Of a stretch of 64,000 nt of DNA, positions 9,301-17,462 are shown one piece after another. Below the pieces are notes generated by a model. It made no database searches and was not told the origin of the DNA. It saw only the letters and a program-made list of their open reading frames with translations. The stretch is taken from contig NZ_CP058554.1 of the NCBI RefSeq assembly GCF_014109725.1, forward strand, positions 1,054,001-1,118,000. Direction: 5' to 3'. The position numbers and the translations under genes are program-made. How positions within the stretch are numbered: position 1 is the first letter of the stretch; every line of letters begins with the position of its first letter. The DNA is from Comamonas piscis (GTDB lineage Bacteria; Pseudomonadota; Gammaproteobacteria; Burkholderiales; Burkholderiaceae_C).

Positions 9301-9549
9301 CTGCGCCCCGTGCTGATGACGGCCCTGGTGGCATCACTGGGCTTTGTGCCGATGGCCATTGCGACCGGCACGGGTGCCGAGGTGCAGCGGCCGCTGGCCA
9401 CTGTGGTGATTGGCGGCATTTTGTCGTCCACGATGTTGACCCTGCTGGTGCTGCCGCTGTTGTACCGCCTGGTGCATCGGCGCGATCTCTCAGAAGACGA
9501 GCTGGATGACAAAGAGGGCGTTGAAAAGCCCGCTGCGCACCCGGCCTGA
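6370..9549 (+). CDS. czcA: RND inner-membrane heavy-metal/proton antiporter, CzcA family (HME1)
   Basis: This 1059-residue pump is full length for the HME-RND family, with twelve expected membrane helices and two large periplasmic loops. In transmembrane helix 4 the motif DFGIIIDGAVVIVEN places Asp402, Asp408 and Glu415 at the proton-relay positions known for Cupriavidus CzcA. This supports the Zn/Co/Cd (HME1) class rather than the Cu/Ag CusA class. It is the last gene of czcCBA. A GGAG ribosome-binding site precedes the ATG. Regulation is expected through the upstream two-component system. Confidence 0.95.
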   Translation: MFERIIRFSIEQRWLVILAVFAMAALGVFSYQRLSIDAVPDITNVQVQINTQAPGYSPLETEQRITYPIETVMAGLPHLEQTRSLSRYGLSQVTVIFKDGTDIYFARQLVNERIQEAREKLPPGIAPSIGPISTGLGEIYLWTVEAEDGAKKADGSPYTPMDLREIQDWVIKPQLRNVPGVTEINAIGGFAKEYLVAPRLDKLASYGISMDKLVTALQSNNTNVGAGYIEREGEQYLIRAPGQVQGIADIQEVIVATTQGQPVRVRDLAEVSLGRELRTGAATDNGREVVLGTVFMLIGENSRMVSKAVDARMDEIRKNMPEGVKVVTVYDRTTLVEKAIATVKKNLVEGAALVVVVLFLFLGNIRAALITALIIPLSMLFTFSGMVKYGISANLMSLGALDFGIIIDGAVVIVENCVRRLAHAQERKGSPLSRSERFHEVFAAAKESRRPLLFGQLIIMVVYLPIFALTGVEGKMFHPMALTVVLALVGAMVLSITFIPAAIALFIGNKVGEKENRLMTWARKAYEPLLLRVMRMPVVVLTTAAVAVALSLLLASRLGSEFAPNLNEGDFAIQALRVPGTSLTQSLEMQMQIERALKDQVPEIERVFARTGTAEIASDPMPPNISDGYIMLKPRAQWPDPKRSREDLLAQVQEVVEAIPGSNYEFSQPIQLRFNELISGVRSDVAVKVFGDDMQVLERTAQSIAAMLQKVQGASEVKVEQTTGLPMLTVQVDREKASRYGLNMGDVQQTIATAVGGQEAGTVFEGDRRFDIQVRLPESVRSDLAALERLPIALPPQEGSRQGFVPLSALASFTLSPGPNQVSREDGKRRIVVSANVRGRDIGSFVQEAQQGLSAMSIPSGYWTRWGGTFENLQSAQQRLQIVVPVALLLVFTLLFAMFNNVRDGLIVFTGIPFALTGGILALWLRDIPLSISAAIGFIALSGVAVLNGLVMISSIRALREGGMAVPDAVQTGALSRLRPVLMTALVASLGFVPMAIATGTGAEVQRPLATVVIGGILSSTMLTLLVLPLLYRLVHRRDLSEDELDDKEGVEKPAAHPA

Positions 9550-9571
9550 GCCGCTCTAGCTCAGTGACAGC

Positions 9572-9605
9572 AAAGCCATGGCCTAACCCGCCATGGCTTT
9601 GTTGT
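9572..9605 (+). terminator. Candidate terminator after czcA
   Basis: A perfect 10-bp stem (AAAGCCATGG / CCATGGCTTT) with a 9-base loop starts 22 bases after the czcA stop. The tail is short (TTTGTTGT), so termination may be partial. Confidence 0.6.
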
Positions 9606-9746
9606 ATCTGCCATTTAAGCGGCCCGCGCATTGCAGCAATGTCATCTTGCTGTGGGGCTTTGGTCAGCGTGTTTTTTCAACAATGGAGCAGTCTCGAATG
9701 CAGTCGCAGCGAGAGTATTTTCACCCTCATGAAAGGCATTGCAACC

Positions 9747-10091
9747 ATGCAAAAAGCACGCACCTCCACCCTGTTGTCCCTGACTTTTGCAGCCATGTCG
9801 CTGGGCATGTTGAACAGCGCATCGGCCAACACGACCGTGCACTCGGCCCCAACGGAAAAGGGCTACGAGCTCTACCCCGCGCATGCCCAGCCCGGAAAGA
9901 GCCGCGCGCAGGTGCAGGCCGAAACGTCCGAGGCGCTGCAAAAGCGCGGCCCCAACGCCTTGCGCAGCAGCAACTACCCTCCTATGCCCGATACCTCGGG
10001 ATCGTCCAAGACGCGCCAGCAAGTCATTGATGAATATGCCCGCGAGACGCCGGCGGAGCGAAAGGCTCGCTTGCAAATGTTCCGTGGCTAA
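9747..10091 (+). CDS. Small exported DUF4148-like protein
   Basis: The product is 114 residues with a clear signal peptide (about 1-27, MQKARTSTLLSLTFAAMSLG through SASA). The mature part is polar. Its segments GKSRAQVQAETSEAL and KTRQQVIDEYARET resemble the short alternating charged repeats of DUF4148 proteins, which are common in Burkholderiales. No function is known. An alternative ATG at 9729 lies six codons upstream with weaker ribosome-binding support. The gene stands between the czc operon and the cadR/cadA locus and ends at its own terminator. A link to metal stress is only suggested by position. Confidence 0.7.
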   Translation: MQKARTSTLLSLTFAAMSLGMLNSASANTTVHSAPTEKGYELYPAHAQPGKSRAQVQAETSEALQKRGPNALRSSNYPPMPDTSGSSKTRQQVIDEYARETPAERKARLQMFRG

Positions 10092-10108
10092 GCGCTGCAG
10101 TGATCCAG

Positions 10109-10137
10109 AAGGTGGCGCCAGGTGCCACCTTTTTTTC
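10109..10137 (+). terminator. Rho-independent terminator after the DUF4148-like gene
   Basis: An 8-bp stem (AAGGTGGC / GCCACCTT) with a 7-base loop is followed by a run of seven T. It lies 17 bases after the stop codon at 10091. Confidence 0.85.
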
Positions 10138-10171
10138 GCTATTCGATCTCCAACGGCCTAACGTCTAGCGC

Positions 10172-10606
10172 CTAGCGCACATGCAGGTGCTGCTTGACCG
10201 GCGGCTCCACTGGCGCCTCGGCCAGGCCGGCCAGAATGCCGCAGTGCTCTACATCCTCGCTGCCCCGGCAGCGGTCGCGCAGGGCGATCAGCTGCGCCTC
10301 CAGACCGCGCAGCTCCTGGATGCGCAGCGCTACATGGCCAATATGCGCTTCGAGCAGCTTGTCGACGGTTTCAGCGCAGTCCTGGGCAGGTTCATCTTTG
10401 TAGCGCAGCAGCTCACGCACTTCGTCGAGCGACATCTGCAGCCCCCGACAGTTGCGGATGAACTGCAGCCGCTCCAGGTGTTGCGCTTCATACACGCGGT
10501 AGTTGCTGGCGGTGCGGGTAGGGTGTGGCAACAGCCCTTCGCGCTCGTAGTAGCGGATGGTCTCCACAGGCGTGGCGGAGGCGGTAGCGAGTTCACCGAT
10601 TTTCAT
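10172..10606 (-). CDS. cadR: MerR-family Cd(II)/Pb(II)-responsive regulator, CadR/PbrR type
   Basis: This 144-residue protein has the MerR winged helix (MKIGELA, ETIRYYEREGLL), a dimerisation helix, and a metal-binding loop. Cys77, Cys113 and Cys122 match the three-Cys pattern of CadR/PbrR (near 77, 112 and 119 in the family). The C-terminus ends HLHVR, so a His-containing tail may add a second metal site, as in CadR. It is divergent from the P1B ATPase gene and the shared gap holds a 19-bp-spacer promoter with a dyad. The expected role is to twist that promoter into an active form when Cd or Pb binds. Confidence 0.92.
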   Translation of the reverse strand: MKIGELATASATPVETIRYYEREGLLPHPTRTASNYRVYEAQHLERLQFIRNCRGLQMSLDEVRELLRYKDEPAQDCAETVDKLLEAHIGHVALRIQELRGLEAQLIALRDRCRGSEDVEHCGILAGLAEAPVEPPVKQHLHVR

Positions 10607-10648
10607 GGCATTGCCCTCATGGTCTTCAGGGAGTCTAGCGATGCAGGC

Positions 10649-10679
10649 TTGACATTGTAGTTACTACAGGGTTTCTAAT
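10649..10679 (+). promoter_or_regulatory. MerR-type promoter/operator of the P1B ATPase gene
   Basis: TTGACA at 10649-10654 and TCTAAT at 10674-10679 are separated by 19 bases, the over-long spacer typical of MerR-family promoters. Inside the spacer, TGTAGTTACTACA (10656-10668) is a perfect dyad. The ATPase start codon lies 25 bases beyond the -10 element. Confidence 0.85.
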
Positions 10680-10704
10680 CGATGCAACAGGGGAAACACG
10701 CTTT

Positions 10705-13143
10705 ATGACCCAGAAGAATTCAACACCCGATACCGCCCATTCCGACACCGCGCACCGCCATGCGGATGGCCCTGCATCGGCATCTTGCTGCGCTGGCAAA
10801 GACCACCCAGCCGCCGCCGTGGCCGCCAAGGGGCATGGCCACAGTCATGACCACGGCCATAGCCACGACAAAGATCACGACAAAGATCACGACCACAGCC
10901 ATGGTCACGACCACGCGCATTCGCATTCCCATGCTCCCGCAGCAACGGCGGCTGCAGCGCATGCGCATAGCGACTGCTGCACCCCCGATCTGGGCCCTTC
11001 CGCCCAGGCCAGCTCGGCCTTGAAGGCCGATGGGGGGGCTTTGCTGTTGCGCATCCCCGCGATGGACTGCCCCGTGGAAGAGGGCCAGATTCGCCAGATC
11101 CTCGAAGGCGCGGCGGGCGTCAAGCTGCTGCAGTTTGACCTGCCTGCCCGCACCCTGCGGGTGGAGGCCGACCCGCAGGAATGGGCGGCGGTGACGGGGA
11201 AGATCCAGGCAGCAGGCTTTAGCACCGAGACACTGTCCGCACCCCCGTCCGCTGCCGATGTGCAGAAGGCACAACGCCGTGAGCTGTTCCGCCTGATTGC
11301 AGCCTTGGTCGTGGCAGCCACGGCCGAGCTGCTGCACCTGCTGACGCCCGAGACCTCGGTCTGGCGCATGGTGGGCATGGCAGTCGCTGCGGTAGCCATT
11401 GCGCTGTCGGGCCTGGGCGTTTTCAAGAAAGGCCTGTCGGCCCTGCTGCGCGGCCAGCTGGGCATCAATGCGCTGATGAGCGTCGCGGTGATCGGCGCCT
11501 TTGTGATTGGCCAGTGGCCCGAGGCGGCCATGGTGATGGCGCTGTACTCGCTGGCCGAGTTGATCGAGGCCCGCTCGGTAGACCGCGCACGCAATGCGAT
11601 TGCCCAGCTGCTGGCGCTGTCGCCCCCGCAGATTGAGGCCAAGCAGGCCGATGGCAGCTGGCAGATGCAGGATGCCAAAACGGTGGCAGTGGGCACCCTG
11701 GCACGGGTCAAGCCCGGCGAGCGCTTTGCACTGGATGGCGAGGTGACCAGCGGCCAAAGCGCGGTGGACCAGTCCTCCGTCACCGGCGAGAGCATTCCGG
11801 TCGACAAAGCGCCGGGCGATGCTGTGTTTGCCGGCACCATCAACCAAAGTGGCTCGCTGGAATTCAAGGTCACCAAGCGGTCGACCGATACCGTGCTGGC
11901 GCGCATCATCCACGCGGTGGAAGAGGCGCAAGGCCAGCGCGCGCCCACGCAGCGCTTTGTAGACCGCTTTGCCCGCATCTACACCCCCGCCGTCTTTGTG
12001 TTGGCCGTCGCCGTGGCCGTGCTGCCCCCGTTGATGCTGGGCTGGCCTTGGCTGACCGCTATCTACAAGGCCCTGGTGCTGCTGGTCATTGCCTGCCCTT
12101 GTGCGCTGGTCATCTCCACACCGGTGACCGTTGTCAGCGGCCTGTCTGCAGCCGCCCGCCGAGGCATTTTGGTCAAAGGTGGTGCCTATCTGGAAGAGGC
12201 GCGCAAGCTGCGCGTGGTGGCCCTTGACAAAACCGGCACCATCACTGCCGGCACCCCCCAGCTGGTGCAGACCCGCATGCTGTCGAACGGCACCGATGCC
12301 CAGCAGATCGAGCGCATCGCCAAAAGCCTGGCTGCGCGCTCGGACCACCCGGTATCCAAGGCGGTCGCCACCGGTATCGATGGCGAAGCGCTGGAAGTAG
12401 ATAACTTTGCTGCCGAGCTGGGCCGTGGCGTCAAAGGCGATATCGCCGGCCAGAGCTATGTGCTGGGCAACCACCGCTGGATCCATGAGCGCGGCCAGTG
12501 CTCGGCCGAGGTGGAGGCGCTGATGCTGGCGATGGAGGAACAGGGGCAGACCGTCTCGGTGCTGGCCAGCGCGCAAGGCGTGCTGGGCCTGTTTGCGGTG
12601 GCCGATACCACCAAGGAATCGAGCAAACAGGCGATTGCCGAGCTGAAGGCCTTGGGCATCCGCACGGTGATGCTGACGGGCGACAACGAAGCCACCGCCC
12701 GCGCCATTGCTGCGCAAGTTGGCATCGACGAGGTCAAGGCCAACCTGCTGCCCGAGGACAAGCTCCAGGTCATCAACGGCCTGGTGGCCCAGCAGCCCAC
12801 CGGCATGGTGGGCGACGGCGTCAACGATTCCCCCAGCCTGGCCGCTGCTTCCATCGGCTTCTCCATGGGCGGCGCCGGCACCGACATCGCCAAGGAAGCC
12901 GCCGACATCCTCATCATGAACGACGACCTGCGCCGTGTGCCCGAGACCGTGCTGCTGTCCAAACGCACCTATGCCATCCTGTGGCAAAACATCATCTTCG
13001 CGCTCGGCATCAAAGTGGTGTTCTTTGCGCTGGCGGTGTTTGGCAATGCCTCCATGTGGATGGCGGTGTTTGCGGATATGGGGGCGAGTTTGTTGGTGGT
13101 GTTCAATGGGCTGCGGTTGCTGCGGGGTGGGGGCAAGGCATAG
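10705..13143 (+). CDS. cadA: P1B-type Cd/Zn/Pb-exporting ATPase with His-rich N-terminus (CadA/ZntA)
   Basis: This 812-residue inner-membrane ATPase pumps divalent soft metals out of the cytoplasm. Residues about 45-95 are dominated by His, Asp and Ser repeats (GHGHSHDHGHSHDKD and similar), followed by one metal-binding domain with Asp121-Cys122 and Glu125-Glu126 instead of a CxxC pair. The catalytic core has the CPC motif at 464-466, the phosphorylated Asp508 (DKTGTIT), SDHP and GDGVND (704-708). CPC in helix 6 fits the Zn/Cd/Pb subgroup. CadR is divergent and the start lies just after its promoter. The pump complements the periplasm-facing CzcCBA system nearby. Confidence 0.95.
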   Translation: MTQKNSTPDTAHSDTAHRHADGPASASCCAGKDHPAAAVAAKGHGHSHDHGHSHDKDHDKDHDHSHGHDHAHSHSHAPAATAAAAHAHSDCCTPDLGPSAQASSALKADGGALLLRIPAMDCPVEEGQIRQILEGAAGVKLLQFDLPARTLRVEADPQEWAAVTGKIQAAGFSTETLSAPPSAADVQKAQRRELFRLIAALVVAATAELLHLLTPETSVWRMVGMAVAAVAIALSGLGVFKKGLSALLRGQLGINALMSVAVIGAFVIGQWPEAAMVMALYSLAELIEARSVDRARNAIAQLLALSPPQIEAKQADGSWQMQDAKTVAVGTLARVKPGERFALDGEVTSGQSAVDQSSVTGESIPVDKAPGDAVFAGTINQSGSLEFKVTKRSTDTVLARIIHAVEEAQGQRAPTQRFVDRFARIYTPAVFVLAVAVAVLPPLMLGWPWLTAIYKALVLLVIACPCALVISTPVTVVSGLSAAARRGILVKGGAYLEEARKLRVVALDKTGTITAGTPQLVQTRMLSNGTDAQQIERIAKSLAARSDHPVSKAVATGIDGEALEVDNFAAELGRGVKGDIAGQSYVLGNHRWIHERGQCSAEVEALMLAMEEQGQTVSVLASAQGVLGLFAVADTTKESSKQAIAELKALGIRTVMLTGDNEATARAIAAQVGIDEVKANLLPEDKLQVINGLVAQQPTGMVGDGVNDSPSLAAASIGFSMGGAGTDIAKEAADILIMNDDLRRVPETVLLSKRTYAILWQNIIFALGIKVVFFALAVFGNASMWMAVFADMGASLLVVFNGLRLLRGGGKA

Positions 13144-13300
13144 GCCTGGCCCTTTGCACAGGTCTTCGGCGCCGCTTGCCTTGGGTGGCGTCCAAGACAG
13201 CCATCACATCGCCGAGCGATCCACCTCCCGCAGCCTGCATTCAGTCAGCAGCGGAAGCTAGACCTCGGCGATGTGCTTGTGGGTGCGGATAGCGCCACAT

Positions 13301-13325
13301 CCGGCCTGTGCATCGCACAGGCCGG
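13301..13325. terminator. Palindromic hairpin between cadA and a convergent LysR gene
   Basis: An 11-bp perfect stem (CCGGCCTGTGC / GCACAGGCCGG) with a 3-base loop lies 8 bases beyond the minus-strand LysR stop. It has only TTT on the plus side and no T-run on the minus side. It may be a weak bidirectional terminator. Confidence 0.45.
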
Positions 13326-13333
13326 TTTGCGTA

Positions 13334-14191
13334 TCAACTACCCAGGCGGGCCACCACGAGATCGAGCAGCGCACGCAGCCGTGCCTGCCTGCGCAGATCA
13401 CGGTGGTAGCCCACCCAGGTGTCGCGCCCTGGCGGCGTTTCTCCGAGATCGAGCAGTCGCACGCTAGCCAGCGCATCGCCCAGCGGGCGGGGGAGCACGG
13501 CGATGCCGGCACCCAACGCGCACATCCGCGCCTGCACATCGCGGTTGTTGCTGCGGGACACGATCTGGGCGTTTGGCAGCATCTTCTTCAGCCAAAGGGC
13601 ATCGGGCATACCGCCGAAGGCGGTGTCCATGGTGATCAGCGAAGCGCCGGAGCCATCGCCGGCCTGCGGTGCCTCAAGCGCGGCGTGCAGGTAGACGCCG
13701 TAGTCAATGTGCATGAGCTTGCGTGAGATGACCTCGGGCTCGTCAAAGGGCTGAATGCGAAACACCATGTCGGCCTCGCGCCGGGGCAGGCTGAAATGGG
13801 TGGCGCTGGTCAGCAACTCGACAATGACGCGCGGCTGCAGCTGTGCAAATTCAGCCAGCACCGGGGCCAGAACATGCGCACCAAACCAGTCGGAGGACGA
13901 GAGCCGGAGCATGCCTTCGAGAAGGCCGTCGCGCCCGGAGAGCTTGCGCTCCAGCCCATGCACCTCTTCTTCCATGCGCTCGGCATGCGCGAGCACGGCC
14001 ATGCCTTCGTCGGTCAGCACAAAGCCGTCTCGGGTGCGCTGGAACAGCGTCTGCCCCAACGCCTGCTCCAGGGCCTGGAGCCGCCGGCCCATGGTGGGCT
14101 GGCTCTGGCCGCTGCTGCGTGCGGCAGCACCCAGCGTGCCGGTGCGGGCGATTGCGAGGAACACGCGCAGGTCGCTCCATTCCATCTGCAT
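13334..14191 (-). CDS. LysR-family transcriptional regulator
   Basis: This 285-residue protein has the LysR winged helix at residues about 3-62 (WSDLRVFLAIARTGTLGAAA, QPTMGRRLQALE) and a substrate-binding domain after it. The start at 14191 is chosen because GAAGGG lies 6 bases upstream on the minus strand; an ATG two codons later is possible. It is divergent from a zinc-independent alcohol dehydrogenase/quinone oxidoreductase-type gene and probably controls it. The inducer is unknown. Confidence 0.88.
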   Translation of the reverse strand: MQMEWSDLRVFLAIARTGTLGAAARSSGQSQPTMGRRLQALEQALGQTLFQRTRDGFVLTDEGMAVLAHAERMEEEVHGLERKLSGRDGLLEGMLRLSSSDWFGAHVLAPVLAEFAQLQPRVIVELLTSATHFSLPRREADMVFRIQPFDEPEVISRKLMHIDYGVYLHAALEAPQAGDGSGASLITMDTAFGGMPDALWLKKMLPNAQIVSRSNNRDVQARMCALGAGIAVLPRPLGDALASVRLLDLGETPPGRDTWVGYHRDLRRQARLRALLDLVVARLGS

Positions 14192-14238
14192 GTTGGGCCC
14201 TTCAAAAATGAATGAGTAGACGTCAGTATTGTCTATTT

Positions 14239-14250
14239 TCAAACGTTTGA
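14239..14250. promoter_or_regulatory. Palindrome in the LysR/oxidoreductase divergent gap
   Basis: TCAAACGTTTGA is a perfect 12-bp palindrome, 45 bp before the oxidoreductase ATG and 48 bp before the LysR ATG. It is a candidate regulator-binding site. The LysR family usually uses T-N11-A dyads, so the fit is approximate. Confidence 0.4.
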
Positions 14251-14294
14251 GTAGGTCCAACAATGGCGTATCTCTTATCCCCAAGGAAACTTGT

Positions 14295-15302
14295 ATGGCC
14301 CCCTCTCTCTCCATGACCGCCGCGATGCTCGATACCCACGGCGGCGCCTTTCGCATGGTCTCCATGGCGCGTCCGCAGCCCGGCGCGGGGCAGGTGCTGG
14401 TACGCATCCACGCCAGCGCGATCAACCCGCTCGACACCAAGATCCATGCGGGTGAGGCGCCCCATGCGCGCCACCCGCTGCCTGCTGTGCTGGGTATTGA
14501 CCTGGCTGGCACCGTGGCTGCCGTGGGCGCGGGGGTGACAGACTTTGCGGTGGGCGAGCGCGTGTTTGGCATGGCGGGCGGTGTCGCTGGCTTGCAAGGC
14601 TCACTGGCCGAGTACACGGCGGTCGACGCCGCCTTGCTTGCGCCCATTCCTGAGCAGCTGTCAATGCGCGAGGCTGCTGCACTGCCGCTGATCTTCATTA
14701 CCGCCTGGGAAGGCTTGGTCGACCGTGCCCGTGTGCGCGCCGGACAGAAGGTGCTGGTGCATGGCGGCGCTGGTGGCGTGGGGCATATCGCCATCCAGAT
14801 TGCCCGGGCCCGGGGCGCGGACGTCTTCGCGACGGGCACCGCCGAGCAGCGCGGCTTTATCGAAAGCCTGGGCGCCACTGCCATCGACTACCGCGCGCAG
14901 ACCGTGGACGCTTATGTGGCACAGCACACGGCGGGACGGGGTTTCGATATCGTCTATGACACGGTGGGCGGCGCGACGCTGGATGCGTCTTTCCAAGCCG
15001 TGCGCCGCTTTGGCCATGTGGTGAGCTGCCTGGGCTGGGGCACCCATGCGCTGGCGCCGCTGTCTTTTCGCGCTGCTACCTATTCAGGCGTATTCACCCT
15101 GCTGCCCATGCTGACCGGCGAAGGCGGCGAGCACCACGGCGAGATCCTGCGCGAGGCCGCAGGCATGGCACGCGCAGGCCAGCTCGTTGCCCAGCTGGAC
15201 CCCCGGCACTTTGTTGTCGACTCGGTGTGCGAGGCCTATCGGGTGCTCAAGGCCGGTACGGCACAGGGCAAGCTGGTGGTGGACATGCTGCAGGGCGCTT
15301 GA
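14295..15302 (+). CDS. Medium-chain dehydrogenase/reductase, NADPH:quinone oxidoreductase-like
   Basis: This 335-residue cytosolic enzyme has the GroES-like N-terminal domain (HASAINPLDTKIHAG, GIDLAGTVAAVGAGV) and a Rossmann domain with the nucleotide-binding VLVHGGAGGVGHIAIQIA segment. No structural zinc cysteine cluster is visible, which points to the zeta-crystallin/quinone oxidoreductase branch rather than zinc alcohol dehydrogenases. Such enzymes reduce quinones or alpha,beta-unsaturated carbonyls with NADPH. The start at 14295 has AAGGAAA upstream; the longer frame from 14229 runs through the palindrome. The divergent LysR gene suggests induction by a reactive carbonyl or quinone, which is inference. 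Confidence 0.88.
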   Translation: MAPSLSMTAAMLDTHGGAFRMVSMARPQPGAGQVLVRIHASAINPLDTKIHAGEAPHARHPLPAVLGIDLAGTVAAVGAGVTDFAVGERVFGMAGGVAGLQGSLAEYTAVDAALLAPIPEQLSMREAAALPLIFITAWEGLVDRARVRAGQKVLVHGGAGGVGHIAIQIARARGADVFATGTAEQRGFIESLGATAIDYRAQTVDAYVAQHTAGRGFDIVYDTVGGATLDASFQAVRRFGHVVSCLGWGTHALAPLSFRAATYSGVFTLLPMLTGEGGEHHGEILREAAGMARAGQLVAQLDPRHFVVDSVCEAYRVLKAGTAQGKLVVDMLQGA

Positions 15303-15369
15303 ACGGTACGGGCCAGGTCCTGCGCCCTTTGCCCTGCGCTTTGAAAGCCTGGCGCCGGTATAACGGCTA

Positions 15370-15392
15370 CCAGCGAGCGATTAGCTCGCTGG
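15370..15392. terminator. Hairpin between two convergent genes
   Basis: A perfect 9-bp stem (CCAGCGAGC / GCTCGCTGG) with the loop GATTA lies between the stops of the oxidoreductase and the minus-strand DUF1993 gene. No T-run follows on either strand, so a terminator role is uncertain. Confidence 0.35.
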
Positions 15393-15426
15393 AACCGCGC
15401 CGCCATGGAGGCGCTGATCGCTGGCC

Positions 15427-15936
15427 TTAATAGGCGCCCATATAGTCGCGCTTGCCAACCTCCACACCGTTGTGGCGCAGGATGGCATAGGCGGTGGTCA
15501 CATGGAAGAAGAACTGTGGCAGACCATAGTGCAGCAGATAGGCATTGGCGCTCAGCTTCTTTTCCTTGGGCGTGCCGGGGCGCAGAACGATTTCGCGGCT
15601 TTCGCTGAGATCAAATTGCGAGGCTGGGAAGGATTCGAGATGGGCCAGCGCCTTGGCGATCAAGGCTTGCAGGTCGGCGAAGCTGGTCTCCGTGTCGGGC
15701 CAGGATGGCACTTCGGCACCGGCCAGGCGGGAGGCGATGCCCTTGGAGAAGTCCGAGGCGATCTGCACCTGGCGGACGAGCGGAAACATGTCGGGAAACA
15801 GCCGCGCTTGCAGCAGCGCATTGGGGTCAATATTTTTTTGTGTCGCGTGGTCCTCGGCCTTCTTCAGCACATCGGACAGGGCACGCAACATCTGCTGCAA
15901 GACGGGAATGGAGGCGGTGTACAGCGGGCTGGTCAT
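15427..15936 (-). CDS. DUF1993 family protein
   Basis: This 169-residue protein matches the DUF1993 pattern: an N-terminal helical segment (SPLYTASIPVLQQMLRALS), a central FPLVRQVQIASD block, SWPDTETSFADLQALI, and a C-terminal YLLHYGLPQFFFHVTTAYAI helix before a GKRDYMG ending. These are DinB-like four-helix proteins of unknown biochemical role. The ATG at 15936 is preferred over a GTG at 15963 because homologues start close to SPLY. Neither has a strong ribosome-binding site. The gene appears to be monocistronic. Confidence 0.8.
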   Translation of the reverse strand: MTSPLYTASIPVLQQMLRALSDVLKKAEDHATQKNIDPNALLQARLFPDMFPLVRQVQIASDFSKGIASRLAGAEVPSWPDTETSFADLQALIAKALAHLESFPASQFDLSESREIVLRPGTPKEKKLSANAYLLHYGLPQFFFHVTTAYAILRHNGVEVGKRDYMGAY

Positions 15937-16137
15937 AGAGGGTTCACTTTTTAGAAATGGCACGATGGCCGAGGTGGGGCTGGCAGAGGTTCTGCGGGCT
16001 ATGGAAGGCTAACAGCAAAAGGACGAAGCATCCTGCATGGTGCCGTTACAGGCTTGCTGGTCGCACGTTGCGGGCATGGAAATACGGCGGGGAATGCAGC
16101 GGGTCCTTCGCTTTCCGCGAAATGGCCGCTGCGCTTA

Positions 16138-17409
16138 TCAGCCACCAAACCGCTTCAACACCAACGACGCATTCACCCCACCAAACCCAAACCCATTAAG
16201 CATGGCGTGCTCCATCGCATGCGCCCGCGCACTGCCGCGAATCAAATCCAAACCATCGGCCAAGGGGTCCGGGTTGTCCAGATTAAGCACAGGCGGCGCC
16301 ATCTGGTCGCGCAAGGCCAATACGCTAAAGATCGCAGCGGCCCCGCCGGCGGCGCCCAGCATATGGCCCAGGGCCGATTTGGTGGCGGTGATGGAGGGGC
16401 CCGTGCCGGCGCCAAACACCTGGCGGATGGCGGCCAGCTCGCCCCGATCACCCACCGGTGTGGAGGTGGCATGGGCATTCAGATGCTGGATATCGCCTGG
16501 TTGGAGCTGCGCCTGGCGCAGGGCGGCGCGCATTGAGCGGGCAGCGCCCGATCCGTCCTCGGGGCCGGAGGTGACATGGTAGGCATCGGCCGAGGTGCCA
16601 TAACCGATGACTTCGGCCAGCGGTGTGGCGCCGCGCGCCAGCGCATGGTCCAAAGCCTCCAGCACCAGAAGGCCTGCGCCTTCGGCCATCACAAAGCCTT
16701 CGCGCGCCATGTCAAAAGGTCGGGACACCTGGCCCGGATGGCCCTCGCCGCCGGTGGCGACGGCCTTGGCTGCTGCAAAGCTACCCAGGGCCACGCGGTC
16801 AATGGTGGCTTCGCTGCCGCCGCACAGCGCCATGTCTGCCTCGTTGCTGCGAATCAAGCGTGCCGCATCGCCAATCGCCTGGATGCTGGCGGCGCAGGCG
16901 GTAACCGGCGCGCCCAGCGGGCCCTTGAGTTGGTGGCGGATGGAGACCTGCCCGGCGGCCAGATTGGCCAGAAAGGCCGGCACGGTGAAGGGCGAGAGGC
17001 GCTGCGGCCCTTTGCCGTCGGTGGTGCGTACTGCGTCGGTAATGGTGCTGAAGCCGCCTACCCCAGAACCAATGATGGTGGCGGCGCGCTCCAACTGCTC
17101 GGCGCTGGCTTCGCTCCACTGCGCATGCGCCAGCGCCTGGTCTGCGGCGCCCAGCGCAAAGGCAATAAAGCGGTCCATGCGGCGCAGCTCTTTGGCGGCG
17201 ATGATGGCCTCGGCGCTCCAGCCGGCTTGCGGGTCTTCTTGCAAACTGGGGACGCGGCCAGCGACCGTGACGCCGGTGCCTTCACCAACCTCGGCGGCCA
17301 GCGCACGCACGCCCGACTGGCCCGCCAGCAAGCGCTGCCAGGCCAGCTCCACATTGCAACCCAGCGGTGACACCAGGCCCAGCCCGGTGATGACGACACG
17401 ACGATCCAT
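16138..17409 (-). CDS. Beta-ketoacyl-[acyl-carrier-protein] synthase II-like protein (FabF family)
   Basis: This 423-residue thiolase-fold condensing enzyme has the full catalytic triad Cys172 (VTACAAS), His313 (NAHATSTPVGD) and His349 (KSALGHMLGAAGG). It would condense malonyl-ACP with an acyl-ACP in the cytoplasm. No ACP, FabG or FabD gene is next to it, so this is probably an accessory copy, not the housekeeping fabF. It is divergent from a TetR regulator across a perfect palindrome, so its expression is likely repressed until a ligand appears. The start MDRRVVITG is typical; the frame is open nine codons upstream. Confidence 0.88.
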   Translation of the reverse strand: MDRRVVITGLGLVSPLGCNVELAWQRLLAGQSGVRALAAEVGEGTGVTVAGRVPSLQEDPQAGWSAEAIIAAKELRRMDRFIAFALGAADQALAHAQWSEASAEQLERAATIIGSGVGGFSTITDAVRTTDGKGPQRLSPFTVPAFLANLAAGQVSIRHQLKGPLGAPVTACAASIQAIGDAARLIRSNEADMALCGGSEATIDRVALGSFAAAKAVATGGEGHPGQVSRPFDMAREGFVMAEGAGLLVLEALDHALARGATPLAEVIGYGTSADAYHVTSGPEDGSGAARSMRAALRQAQLQPGDIQHLNAHATSTPVGDRGELAAIRQVFGAGTGPSITATKSALGHMLGAAGGAAAIFSVLALRDQMAPPVLNLDNPDPLADGLDLIRGSARAHAMEHAMLNGFGFGGVNASLVLKRFGG

Positions 17410-17462
17410 ATGGCAGCTTTCGCGGATGGGCGCCATCGTGGTAAAACGAGCGTCCAGCCTTA

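Noticed and set aside
10720..12987. A 755-codon minus-strand frame opposite cadA
   Set aside because: It mirrors the coding frame of a clear P1B ATPase and has no recognisable motif.
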